Assembly: GCA_020747065.1 (NCBI GenBank)
Contig: JAGMVK010000005.1
Coordinates: forward strand, 2,976,001-3,040,000
Reading direction: 5' to 3'
From: Cadophora sp. MPI-SDFR-AT-0126
Taxonomy: Eukaryota > Ascomycota > Leotiomycetes > Helotiales > Ploettnerulaceae
Length of the DNA: 64,000 nucleotides
The notes under the pieces were generated by a model. It did no database searches and was not told the DNA's origin. It worked only from the letters and a program-made list of their open reading frames with translations. Numbering within the stretch: the first letter of the stretch is position 1; every line of letters begins with the position of its first letter. This document shows positions 23,666 to 35,345 of this stretch, in pieces. A program made the position numbers and the translations under genes.

Positions 23666-25032
23666 TTGTTTAAAGAAAGCTTTGCACGCTTCACCATCAT
23701 CGTTCGCATGGCTACTGCTCTCTTCTGGCATGCTATTCAAACATATACTGGATCTACTGCAATGACTCAATGTATCCGCGCCATCTGGCCTTCATATCTC
23801 GACATTCCCAATCACATCCCGGAAGCAGTCGGCATCACAACCCAGCAAATAGTCAGCCATGTCATCTTTTAGTCTGTTCAGTTCCCAATCCTTCTCACTC
23901 CTCCACACAAACTACAATAGTTCTTCATCTTCAAGTTTGGTAAGCTCATTCCACAGCATCAAGTCTCATGTCTAACTCTTAATAGTCGTTGTAACAATCA
24001 CCTGCGTCGCAACAGTTATCACCATAACCAAGAAAGCAGGCGGTTCGGGAGACATCTGGAAGCAAGAGTACGGCGTCTACGGCGCAAAGCGTTCTTGGCT
24101 CATCCTCTCTTCCCTCTCATCAATCACAGGAGGCTGGGCAACCATGGCAACCAACATCCCAGATTTCACCCGATACCTGAAGAAAGAAAAAGGAGTGTAC
24201 TGGCAAGTCCTCTTCCTCCCACTTATCCAACTCGTCCTCCGCCTCTTCGGTATCATTTCCACCAGTTGCGCCATGGTCGTTTACGGTGAATACATCTGGG
24301 ATCCTCTCACGCTCGCTGCACAATAGGATGGCCCTTCCGGTCGAGCCGGTTCATTCTTCGTAGGATTCGCCTGGGTCATAGCTCAAATCGGAACGAACCT
24401 CTCAGCCAACGTTATCTCCTGCGCCAACGACATAACCTCCCTCTTCCCAAAGTACATCAACATCCGCCGCGGTGTGATCATCACCACTATCACCGCAGGC
24501 TGGATCATAGTACCCTGGAAGATCATCCACAGCGCAGCCTCCCTCCTCTCCTTCATGGCCGGTCTAGGCATTTTCCTCGCCCCCATCGCAGCCATCTGCG
24601 CAGCCGACTTCTGGATTACGAAGAAAACCCACATCGACGTCCCCGCACTCTACAAATCTCAAGGTCGGTACAGATACAACAAATACGGCACCAACTAGCG
24701 CGCCGTCATCGCCTTCCTCATCTCCAGTCGTGCCGAATATCCCCGGTATGGCATCGTCTGTCAACCTTAAAGTCGATGCAGGTGGCGCCAAGTATATCTA
24801 TTACATGTTTTACATCTGGGGCTTCACGAGCGCGTTCACTAGTTATAGTCTCCTGAGCTATTTCTGGCCGGATGCGAATACGCTTATCCCTGAGACGATC
24901 AATGGTGATGAGGCTCTGTATGATGCTGATAGTGATATTGTCGATGCTGCTGAGGAGACGGGTAGTGAGAAAGGTAGTGGAGGGGTGGTTAGTGAGAAGA
25001 AGGCTGTTACTAGCCAGGAGTATCCGATCTAG
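23666..25032 (+). pseudogene. NCS1-family permease (uracil/allantoin/purine type), 5'-truncated and RIP-hit
   Basis: Reads as the C-terminal two thirds of an NCS1 transporter starting inside a TM segment (FARFTIIVRMATALFWHAIQ), with GGWATMATNIPDFTRY, GPSGRAGSFFVGFAWVIAQIGTNLSANVISCANDIT and a C-terminal acidic tail. One intron, 23940-23985, splices in frame. Four Trp codons are TAG, at 23870, 23918, 24324 and 24696, all TGG to TAG, which is CpA to TpA on the template strand and fits light RIP. One extra A at about 24726 shifts the frame. The first roughly 150 residues, including TM1-TM2, are absent: similarity begins at the MADS gene's edge. Live relatives import nucleobases, allantoin or related compounds at the plasma membrane. 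Not functional as read. Confidence 0.93.
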
Positions 25033-26958
25033 GCAAGCTGCTCACTCAGCCGGCGATGCCCTCTCGCTTAGCTAAGCGAGAAATTGCTGCAGGAGCTTTA
25101 CTTGGGATGTTTTTTTGGTTCTACAAGAAGCGCGAGTGTGAGCGATTGTTTTGTTTCTTTGAAAGGATTTCCTTTGATGATTGCTTGCTTATCTCTCGAG
25201 AGTTTGGAGTGAGGTGTTGGGATTGTCAATACCGGGGAGGAGGAGTACCTGCCGTGGAGAAGTGTGAGCTGGATGATACCTCTATACTTTCGTTAATAAT
25301 TTGAAATATATCTTTGTCAGCACTCCCTGCGCTCTTGCGTTTGCTCGTGCGCTTGCTCGATCTTTGATTTCAAGCAATAAGTAATGGTGCGACATTGCTG
25401 AAGTCGCCTAGAAAACGCACAGCGGCTCCTCATTTCTTGCGTCGCCTTCAACTCGGCTTGTGTTGAGTTTCGGGTTCTTTCGATTTAGACTGCGCATGTC
25501 TCATCGCCGATGGCTACTGCGATCGCTTTGAAGTTTTGTCTCTCAACTAAGACGGAAAACTCTACTGTGGTATTGTGGTGGGAGGGACTCTCTGATATTT
25601 CTTTGTCACCTGACCAGGCAGACTCCCCCGATATGTAAGGGGTTAACACTTGTAATTTCTAGCAGAATCACCACGCATTGTTATATTTCATCTAATAGAA
25701 TATATCTATCTCCCTTCTTGAACAATCATAGTTCGTCAGATATCAGATATCGTCAGTATTAATTACAATGTAATTTCTCGAATTTCGAGGATTCTTTTCG
25801 TATCTAAGTCTATGCTACCTCTCTTGTTATATGGTTATTATGTTTCCTTCACTCGCAGTGTTACAAATTTGCAGAAAAAGGGCAGGGTTTTATTCTGATC
25901 CAATCTCTTTGGTTGTAAGTGCGGCTTTGGACAAGTTTAAGTACGATGCCCAAGCCTGGGAGATGATTCATAGCTTTGTTTTCTTGGTTAACAGTGTGCG
26001 TTGACCACCCTTATCTTCGCTCGCTCAAGTGGGCGAGACATTGGGTGGTAAACTCCTCCTACTAGCCAGTAAAATATCCTAGGACTTATCTGAGATTAGA
26101 CGACTATGTAGATTGAATTTTGAGCCCGCAGTACCCACACCCCTAAGCCTACAGCGTCTATTTCGTGACCAGCATATAATCCGTATTGGTAATACCTATA
26201 TCAGAACAAGAAAATTAGATTCTCGGATCTGCCAGCCATTACTAGAAACTCGAATGATGGTCATTTTGCCGTATTTGAAGGGGACCTGTTTGAATTCTCG
26301 CGGTAGGTTTGGGGAGATCTGAAGAAACCTCCGTCGTCGGTTTTGACCTGACCAGGTCATCCGGCGACGCGGATTATTTCAAGCCTTGCTCACATTCTTG
26401 GGAGAGATGTCGTCATCATCATCGTCCAATGTACAAGACCAAGTATTTCCTAAGTGTTATTCTAAAACCCATTGCCACTCAGAGAGACATCGTGGTCGAC
26501 AATCTTCTACGTACCATTCAGATATCTGTTGTCACCACCATGTCATTTGAATCCACTGTTGCCTCCCGTCCTCGAATCTCTCCCGTGAGGGTATCGTAGG
26601 AGACGTATAACGTGATTGAATGCACATGAAAGAGGAGGGGCAACCGGAGCGCGATAATGTTTGGTAGGGTGTTGTGATAAGGAAAGATTGTTGTGAGAGG
26701 AGGCGACACTTTCGCCAACGACGAAAATGTACAGGGAGCTCCATCTAACAACTCAGCAGACACCTGTGACCCAAAGAAGCTCCTGTCGGATCCATTTCCT
26801 CCGCCGCGAAGAAATCAAAAAGGCCATGCGTTCGAATTTACTGAGAAAGTCCACGGCCAGTGTCGTCTGTCGTGTAAGAGCACTCTACGTTCAGCGACAG
26901 GAACTGCGGCAGTTGAGCGAATGTCTTTCAAATAGATTTAAAGGTTCAACTTACTTTC
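25033..26958. other. Long intergenic region, no gene supported
   Basis: Normal-GC DNA after the permease. Short ORFs on both strands (longest about 96 codons near 26309-26599) have no domain or codon pattern I would trust and mostly overlap each other. A GACCTGACCAGGTCA palindrome-like stretch occurs at about 26344-26358. Confidence 0.45.
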
Positions 26959-27671
26959 TTACGCACGCCCCGACCAGTATCCGACGTTGGCGTTGAACTG
27001 AGCCACAACAGCCCAGCGGCCAATATTGTCGTCGTCGTTGCCGTGGGGGTTTGGGAGAAGGGCCAAGTCGTCGTCGGAGGTGGGTGCAATCACTGGTTGC
27101 AGTTGTCCATAGAGAAGTGACAGCTGGGTTTCATTCGCAGCGGTCAACTTATCAAGAGCCTCAACGGCTGTCCGGCTTTGTTTGAGGTTCTTCTCATATC
27201 TCTCGATAATCTTAAGCTCCCGTTGCTTTGCCAAGTTCTTTTGTTTTGTCAGCGTTCGATCCAAGAACTAGAGAATCGTGGTTCTTACCAACAGGCTGTT
27301 TGGTCCTGGCTTGAAAACTTGAACATGTCCTTCTCCAGCGGGGTCAGGAACGGTCTCCGTCACCACGTCACCCATGGCCACAAGAATCAGCCCCCCATCC
27401 ATCAATATGGTGGAATTAATATGGGAGAATTTTGTCTGGCTTCCTGTTGATTACGCGCCTTGGTGGCCTTCTCCTGTGTAATATTAGAATCAAGAGCACC
27501 GATTCGCTCTTCTTGAGCCTCCAGACCAGCTCGTAGCCTGGCAATCCAATCATCGGACGAACGGTTGCTGGCTTGAAGTTCTCCAATGAGAGCGTCAAGT
27601 TCCGCGTCTGAAGCCTTGATTGTGGTGCTGCTCGATGCCATCGTTATTGCTGAACTCTGTGGGGTGGCCAT
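26959..27671 (-). pseudogene. Coiled-coil hypothetical gene with a probable frameshift
   Basis: Minus-strand gene starting at 27671 (MATPQSSAITMASSSTTIK), with helical Glu/Ala/Leu-rich sequence to about 27435. The frame then continues only after a 1-base shift (f0 to f2) at about 27435-27430, as KFSHINSTILMDGGLILVAM and so on to 27289. A 51-nt intron (27288-27238, GTAAGA...AAAG) then joins in phase to NLAKQRELKIIERYEKNL and on to 26959. Nothing in the shift zone makes an acceptable intron, so a single-base deletion, real or a sequencing error, is the simplest reading. Without it the product would be about 220 aa, charged and largely helical. I do not recognise the family. Confidence 0.5.
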
Positions 27672-28421
27672 TTCAGAATTGGGACTGCGGAACTGTCTCG
27701 ACGTCGTCGACAGGGAAAGAATGGCGCTTCTTCACGGCGCGGAGTTGGTAGAATGAGTGTATGGTTTATTGAGCCAGAGGTGGGTCGTGTTCTTGTGTTG
27801 TCGTCGTCGATGTTGTGGAAGGGCGGCGATTTTGGCCGAGTGAGAAGAAGATGTTGTCGAGCTACCGAAGCAAACAGCCACTCAAGCAGCAGAAGTGTGT
27901 TCATTCGCGCTCCTGAGCGAGGGTGGCAAGAATGACGTAAACACAGAAGGAGTGAATTGCAGTATTAAATACTAAAATTTAACACCTGACGGTAAGGTGA
28001 ATATGTTATTAAACTACAGCAAAAGATTCTTTATTATACTGCTGCGCCAAAGTTTGTTGGGGGTGAATATTATTCGTGCGGCAACACCGAACTTCATTTT
28101 CTACGGACAATAATCGTCGATCACCGAATAATTGAGCTCTTTATAACCTCCGATGCGATGAACGTATATTAGGTTCTCAAAAAATCTATTCCTGAGATGG
28201 ATGTGCGGAAGAGACTGCGAGGGGCTTAAATTATTTACAGCGCGGATAATCAATCCAATTAATGGTTAGGGATTGGCGCTTTAAGAAAAAGAAGAAAAGA
28301 GAAGAAAGGGGATTTGGGGGGGGGGGGGGGGGGGGGGGGCGAGATATGAATTGGCACATAATGTTTGAGTTTTATTTGCACAGCGACGAACGCAATGCTT
28401 GAGATTCATGCGTGTCCAGTT
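27672..28421. other. Intergenic, contains a 24-base G tract
   Basis: Upstream side of the coiled-coil gene, then moderately AT-rich sequence. 28316-28339 is an uninterrupted run of 24 G preceded by purine-rich AAGAAAAGAGAAGAAAGGGG. It lacks the TAAATAA motif of the C-tract MITEs, so I do not call it a MITE end. Confidence 0.5.
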
Positions 28422-28737
28422 CTACGACGCCATAAGTCTAAGACAGCCGCTCCATAGCATCTCGCCGCGAGCGTAGCAGCTACTTGTGGCTTTCAGCATC
28501 CTTAAGGAATAGACATTTGTGAGGAGCAACTTGACCACTCTAGGTTCATTGAATACTCGTTCCAGCCTCGCAAGCCGACGTGCATTCTCAGCCATACCCG
28601 TCTCCAAATAAACAGCCATCTGCTCATTCGCCTCAACCAGCTCCGCCAATTCCTTCTTCTACCAAGCTTCGTTAGCGTCGAGGGCGGTTTTCTGCTCGAG
28701 TAGCGATTGTATGGTTGCCTGTGAAGCCTCCGGTAGC
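28422..28737 (-). pseudogene. Fragment of a coiled-coil protein
   Basis: Minus-strand frame readable from about 28737 (PEASQATIQSLLEQKTALD) through one TAG (near 28660) to a stop at 28422. It includes ELAELVEANEQMAVYLETGM and is rich in Glu, Ala and Leu in a heptad-like pattern. The TAG fits a TGG or CAG codon hit by RIP, and the flanking 28740-28930 is RIP-like. It could be a duplicate fragment related to the helical gene at 26959-27671, but similarity is only compositional. Confidence 0.4.
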
Positions 28738-29001
28738 TTTCTCTAGCTATTATAAGGCGCCGTAAGTGAAATATAAGAATATAATAAACAAAGAGATTAA
28801 TTCCTTACTTAATCTAAGCTGCTTTCTCACATTATTTAAAGCTTATTATCTTCGCGAGCAATATTAAGTAGTAAAACACGAGACGCAAACGACCTTCGCA
28901 GAATGACGGATTATTATTAATAGCAATATTCCTTCGATCACCTCCCACAACCTTAGCGAGGATTCAATTCCCATTACCACTCCTTATCGGATGGCTATTC
29001 C

Positions 29002-29769
29002 TCACAATGAGAACTCCCCCTTAAGAGAAGCCAGACCACCATCCACCACCAGCTCCGTCCCCGTCGTGAAAGTAGCTTCAAACCCCAGGAACAGTACCGC
29101 CCTCGCCACCTCTTCCGGTCGAGCGATTCTGTTCAACGGTGTCGAGCCTACCCCCTCCTTCTCAAAACTTTCTAGCGAGTCCTTGGACGCATCCACAACG
29201 CCCATCGTCGGCGTCTTGACGAAACCCGGGCTGACGGCAGTCACGCGGATCTGCCGTGTAGCAAACTCAGCAGCGAAAGTCTGTACAAGAGACTGTAACG
29301 CAGCCTTTGACGCAGCGTATGCTGCCATGCCTGGGATCCCGACTTTATTTGCCACTGGGGTGGTGAAGACGATGGCGCCTCCATCACGGACACGAGGAGC
29401 GAGGCTTTGTGCTAGGAACAAGGCGCCTTTCACATTCGTGTTGAAGATCCGGTCGAATGATTCTTCCGTGACGGAAGCGATGGGTTCCAAGGCGGCATAG
29501 CCGGCGTTTATGAAAAGCAGGTCGATCTTCTCGCCGCCTAAGTGCTGTTCGATTTCTCTGTTGAGCTGGGAGATCGACGCTGTGGTCTGGATATCTGCCT
29601 GTAGGACTATTGCGGAGTCTCCAAGCTTCTGCTTCGCGGATTGGATGGGTGCTGTCCTACGGCCGGTCAAGATGACTGTCACGCCGCGTTGAATTAAAAG
29701 TTCAGCTGTAGCAAGGCCGATACCGTGTGTGCCCCCGATTATGACAGCGTGCTTGTTTGAGTCAGATAT
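29002..29769 (-). CDS. Short-chain dehydrogenase/reductase, probably damaged start
   Basis: A classical SDR Rossmann enzyme of about 255 aa if read from 29769. The coenzyme motif GGTHGIG (variant of TGxxxGxG) is followed by ILTGRR (basic residues suggest NADP), NAG in INAGYAAL, the YAASK catalytic Tyr-Lys pair, and a C-terminal substrate loop ending GFEATFTTGTELVVDGG. Two oddities. The codon where the initiator should be (29767-29769, before SDSNKHAVIIGG) is ATA, one G to A change from ATG, and no in-frame ATG precedes the coenzyme motif. The catalytic Ser 13 residues before Tyr is Pro (CCA). It is divergent from the imine-reductase-like gene at 30491. Unless an upstream exon supplies a start, it is a recent pseudogene; no internal stops are present. 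Confidence 0.8.
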   Translation of the reverse strand: MSDSNKHAVIIGGTHGIGLATAELLIQRGVTVILTGRRTAPIQSAKQKLGDSAIVLQADIQTTASISQLNREIEQHLGGEKIDLLFINAGYAALEPIASVTEESFDRIFNTNVKGALFLAQSLAPRVRDGGAIVFTTPVANKVGIPGMAAYAASKAALQSLVQTFAAEFATRQIRVTAVSPGFVKTPTMGVVDASKDSLESFEKEGVGSTPLNRIARPEEVARAVLFLGFEATFTTGTELVVDGGLASLKGEFSL

Positions 29770-30490
29770 TGTAAAACGAGTCTTCTATGAGGTAGAATAT
29801 CTGAGGAATGTAGCGGATCGAGAGGAAGAGGGTGGATTAAAGATTTGCTTTGATGGAATCGGATTTGACGACCACACAGGTAAAGTAGCAGACTACTTAT
29901 GCCGTACAGAAGTTTACTCTGCCCGTCATGAAGTGGCATGAAAGCCAAGATATGCATCCCGATACTTGGCAGAAACGTTTTCTACTCGGTATAGCAGCAG
30001 CCTAGAACCCATAATCCCATTCTCCCCGGGATTGACGAGCCTTTTGCTTTCAAATCAATATTGATTGATAATGAGATCCTTGGAAGAGGAAGTCATACTT
30101 GTAACTGTAGTTTTTGAATCGCATGAATCTATCATGTGGTACTTGGCGGTAGGAATATTTATAAGCATCAAAGTAAGACGGAAGAATTAAAGGAGAAAGG
30201 GGACGGTATGGAAGGTCCTTTCAATGCCAAATTCTTTAAACAAGTGAATGTGCTAAGGGGCATTATGATTAGCAAGCACGAACTCCACATACTCCTTATG
30301 GCTGTTGGATACCATCACGCGAGCTTCGTGCTTAGAAATGAGCATTTTCAACATATCTCCATGAATGAGTCAGATTCAAACGGTCGTATCGAATCTGTTG
30401 ACAAGGCCAGTAGAGCATATGCCACGTACTATATGAATAGCAACCGTCTTCCTGAATGTAGACCACACTTCATCTCATTCTAAACCAGCC
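29770..30490. promoter_or_regulatory. Shared divergent upstream region of the SDR and imine-reductase genes
   Basis: 721 bp between two divergent reading frames. A 115-codon plus frame (30136-30483) has no domain and ends just before the next ATG, so I treat it as chance. Co-regulation of the two genes is inferred from geometry only; no factor site is claimed. Confidence 0.45.
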
Positions 30491-31396
30491 ATGGCATCCA
30501 ACTCCAAGATCTCCCTCGTCGGCCTCGGCAACATGGGTACAGCGCTCGGTCACGCACTCCTCAAGGGCCAGAAACAACTTACGATCTGGAACCGCACCGC
30601 TTCTCGACCATCTGTTACATCCTTAGTAGATGCCGGTGCTGTTTTCGAACCAGATCTATCAAGGACGATTTCAAACTCGCCAGTGACGATCATCTGTGTC
30701 TTGGACTATCCGACCATCCGTCAGATCCTAGACCCCATTGTTAACTCTCACGCTCTGAAATCTAAGACTATCATCAACCTTACTAATGGCACCCCTCGCG
30801 AGGCCAGGGAGATGAAGGTGTGGATGTACACACTAGGCGTCACGCAATATTTCGACGGCGGCATCATGGCCACTCCAGACATGGTTGCCACGCCTGCCTC
30901 TTCCATTTTCATCAGCGGAGAAAACGAGCAGCGTTTTTCTTCTGTGACGAACATCATCGAGGTCTGGGGCCGAGCTCAGTATGTCGGCCAAGACCCGGGC
31001 GCCGCGGCGCTAAACGACCTTGCTCTTTTGGCTGGCATGTATGGCATGTTTGCCGGCGCAATGACAGCCATGGCACTGCTGCAGAAGCAAAAAGGCGGTT
31101 CTAGAGGACATAGTAGAGTCGAATCCCAGGTTACGGGCATGTTGAACCCATGGCTTCAAGCACTTGTACCGTATCATGCGCAAATGGCGAAGTCGATTGA
31201 CAGGGGTATGTTCGAGTCGTTGGGGAATCCGATTCAGATGCAGAGTATTGGAATGCAGAATATTCTCAAGGCGTGTGATGAGGAGGGAGTAGATGCTGGA
31301 AGTCTGCGGTATTTTGCTGGGTTGATGGAGAAAGTAGTAGCTGAGCGAGGTGGTGATGGAGGAATTGCCGAAGTTACGACGCTGCTGCTTAAGTGA
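30491..31396 (+). CDS. NADP-dependent imine reductase / reductive-aminase-like oxidoreductase
   Basis: Intact single-exon gene, 301 aa. The N-terminal Rossmann domain (residues about 1-165) has the GLGNMG dinucleotide motif and WNRT with an Arg that fits NADPH preference; NLTNGTPREAREM and GGIMATPDM follow as in the family. The helical C-terminal domain begins about residue 170 with LNDLALLAGMYGMFAG, whose Asp corresponds in my recollection to the catalytic Asp of Aspergillus reductive aminase, and Tyr in GMYG is also kept. That feature separates it from 6-phosphogluconate and 3-hydroxyisobutyrate dehydrogenases, which use Lys. Expected reaction: NADPH reduction of a C=N bond, natural substrate unknown. 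Cytosolic, with no targeting signal. The neighbour SDR on the opposite strand may once have supplied a carbonyl substrate. Confidence 0.85.
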   Translation: MASNSKISLVGLGNMGTALGHALLKGQKQLTIWNRTASRPSVTSLVDAGAVFEPDLSRTISNSPVTIICVLDYPTIRQILDPIVNSHALKSKTIINLTNGTPREAREMKVWMYTLGVTQYFDGGIMATPDMVATPASSIFISGENEQRFSSVTNIIEVWGRAQYVGQDPGAAALNDLALLAGMYGMFAGAMTAMALLQKQKGGSRGHSRVESQVTGMLNPWLQALVPYHAQMAKSIDRGMFESLGNPIQMQSIGMQNILKACDEEGVDAGSLRYFAGLMEKVVAERGGDGGIAEVTTLLLK

Positions 31397-31989
31397 AAGA
31401 ACGGGAAAACTTAATCGGAGTTGGTAGTTACATGAAGTTGTTTCGTGTTGATGTTGAGAGGATTCGGTGCCGGAACGATGGGACAGTATATGTTCTGGAC
31501 AGCAATACCAAATCTGCCCACAGGAAATCAAGGGACGGAGAGGAAGCCCTCGAGGACGTTTTCGGATGAAAATAGGAGTTAGAAAGTCTTTTCACACATC
31601 AAAGATGCACCTTGATGGCTTTTTCGTTCAGGGAAATAAGACTCATTGGGACTAGATCCTCGCACCGCGTCATCATTTCCACCATTTGTGCTGATTGGTC
31701 TGTCAAAGGCAAGATATACTGATTTCGAACAAAGAAAGATGTGATGCCCTCACCCCGATGCTGCTGTTCGCTGTGAAGGTGAGTGACGAGCAAGGGATCC
31801 CGGTCCTGTTCGTACGCCTGTGTAGCAGATCTATGCCACTGGTTAGGCTTCAATTGCCTTTTATTGACCCAGAGCAGCACTCACCAGGAGAGCTGCGGTT
31901 AGTGCATGACAGTGATTTAGATGAAAAAGGTACATTATTCTTTGATTCATTCTTCCATGTATTTAGTTCTCTATATCCGCACACTATTA
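31397..31989. other. 3' region between convergent genes, no gene seen
   Basis: Lies between the ends of the imine-reductase-like gene (plus) and the carboxylesterase (minus). Short overlapping ORFs only. Confidence 0.5.
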
Positions 31990-34127
<2,138 letters not shown>

Positions 34128-34652
34128 GATTGGCTAATAGATTAGCTAATTGGTTGGTACGAGCCAGAGAAGATGCAACGCAAAAGAAATCCCATTACCC
34201 GGACACTACTTGTACTTGTACCTGCCTGTACCCCGCTTTGGTACACCGCAACCATGCATCCACAAAATGGGAAAGCCATGCAGATGACCCTGCAGTACAA
34301 TATCAGACTAATCCTTTCTCAATAGCTGAGCATTTCTTCGCCACAGATAGTCTTTACAACAATCCCACAACCGGTCCGGATAGTGATAAGTACAACAAGT
34401 ACAGTAGGAGAACGAATTTCAAAATTACGTAGATAAAATGGCTCGAAAGATAAAATTTTTGTAATATACTGGCAGAAACCTATGTAGAAAAGCGATCCGA
34501 GAAACTGACAGGAATTCTGGAATCATCCATCTGGCGTTTGCCGTGCATTTCGTATGAGATATTTTAGCAAAAACGTGGCTGAAATACATTACTCCTGTCT
34601 GGACCAGAAGCAAGACAGCGAGTTAATGCATGACATGGTCCTCCTCCTGATT
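34128..34652. other. Upstream region of the carboxylesterase, no gene seen
   Basis: Normal-GC spacer with small ORFs only. A short tandem-like run of TTGTAC/CTGTAC lies at about 34209-34232. Confidence 0.45.
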
Positions 34653-35345
34653 TGGCCAATCGGTGGTGTGCCTTCTCTTCTGCAAGGCCTCCCGTCCTCT
34701 GGGATCCTGTCGGTGAAGCGGGACCATCAGCCCTCGAATCCCTCGATGCGGGATTAGGCGAAATGTGAGTGCTCTGCGAGATTTTTACTTTCCGCGGATC
34801 ATCGATTCTGCCCTAATTTTCGATGAAGACGAGGAAGAAAAGCCTTCGCTTCCATTTGCGGAGAGGTGGCTCAACGAGGCTGGCGGGGAAGCTTCCAGTA
34901 ATGGCAATAGCGTCGTCCTGAGGCAAGTGAGGCCGGCTCGGGCGGCAACACAAATAATCCGGAACTCAAAAGCAAAAGCTCATCGGTGTCCCGTATATTC
35001 GTTAATATACTGTGTGAATCTTCTCGGCATCTTTTTCTAGTCTGGTTTTTGTTTTTGTCGTGGCGATCAAATAGGGGACTCCAAGTCCTTCCGTTCTAAT
35101 CTCTGCTCTAATCGGCTGGGTGCCTTCCCTGGATTGACCACGCATTGTCAATGGCTGCCCCAGCACTGCGTTTCTCGGGCAGAGGCGTTTTGGTGGGCGG
35201 CTAGTGGCTTCTAACTTCATTCGAGCTGCATTCGAGAAGTTTTTCTTATAACTAAAGGTCAAATCTGCAAGATCAATCCGGCATCTTTCACTGCTGCCTT
35301 CCAATACTACTGTAAATCATAATTTAATACTAGAACACTCTGCCG
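34653..35345 (+). repeat. Diverged duplicate of the rhodopsin gene's upstream region
   Basis: Colinear with 6709-7370 in the same orientation. Shared blocks include TTTGGCCAAT at the left edge, the TCGAATCC(C/T)TCGATGCG block, CGGCAACACA(A/G)ATAAT, GGCGTTTTGGTGGG and ATCATAATT(C/T)AATAC at the right edge, with substitutions and small indels between. The similarity stops about 40 bp before the position equivalent to the rhodopsin ATG, and no rhodopsin exon follows. Short ORFs inside it (for example 34765-35040) are not supported. Confidence 0.8.

Noticed and set aside
28316..28339. 24-base G tract as the end of another C-tract MITE
   Set aside because: It lacks the adjacent TAAATAA and CTAT blocks and no partner end or TA duplication was found. 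The same applies to the C tract at 59286-59304.
30136..30483. 115-codon open frame upstream of the imine-reductase gene
   Set aside because: No domain, no splice support and it occupies the shared divergent upstream region; probably chance.
34765..35040. 91-codon plus frame and 100-codon minus frame in the duplicated upstream region
   Set aside because: The aligned copy at 6709-7370 has no corresponding frame, so these are not conserved coding sequence.
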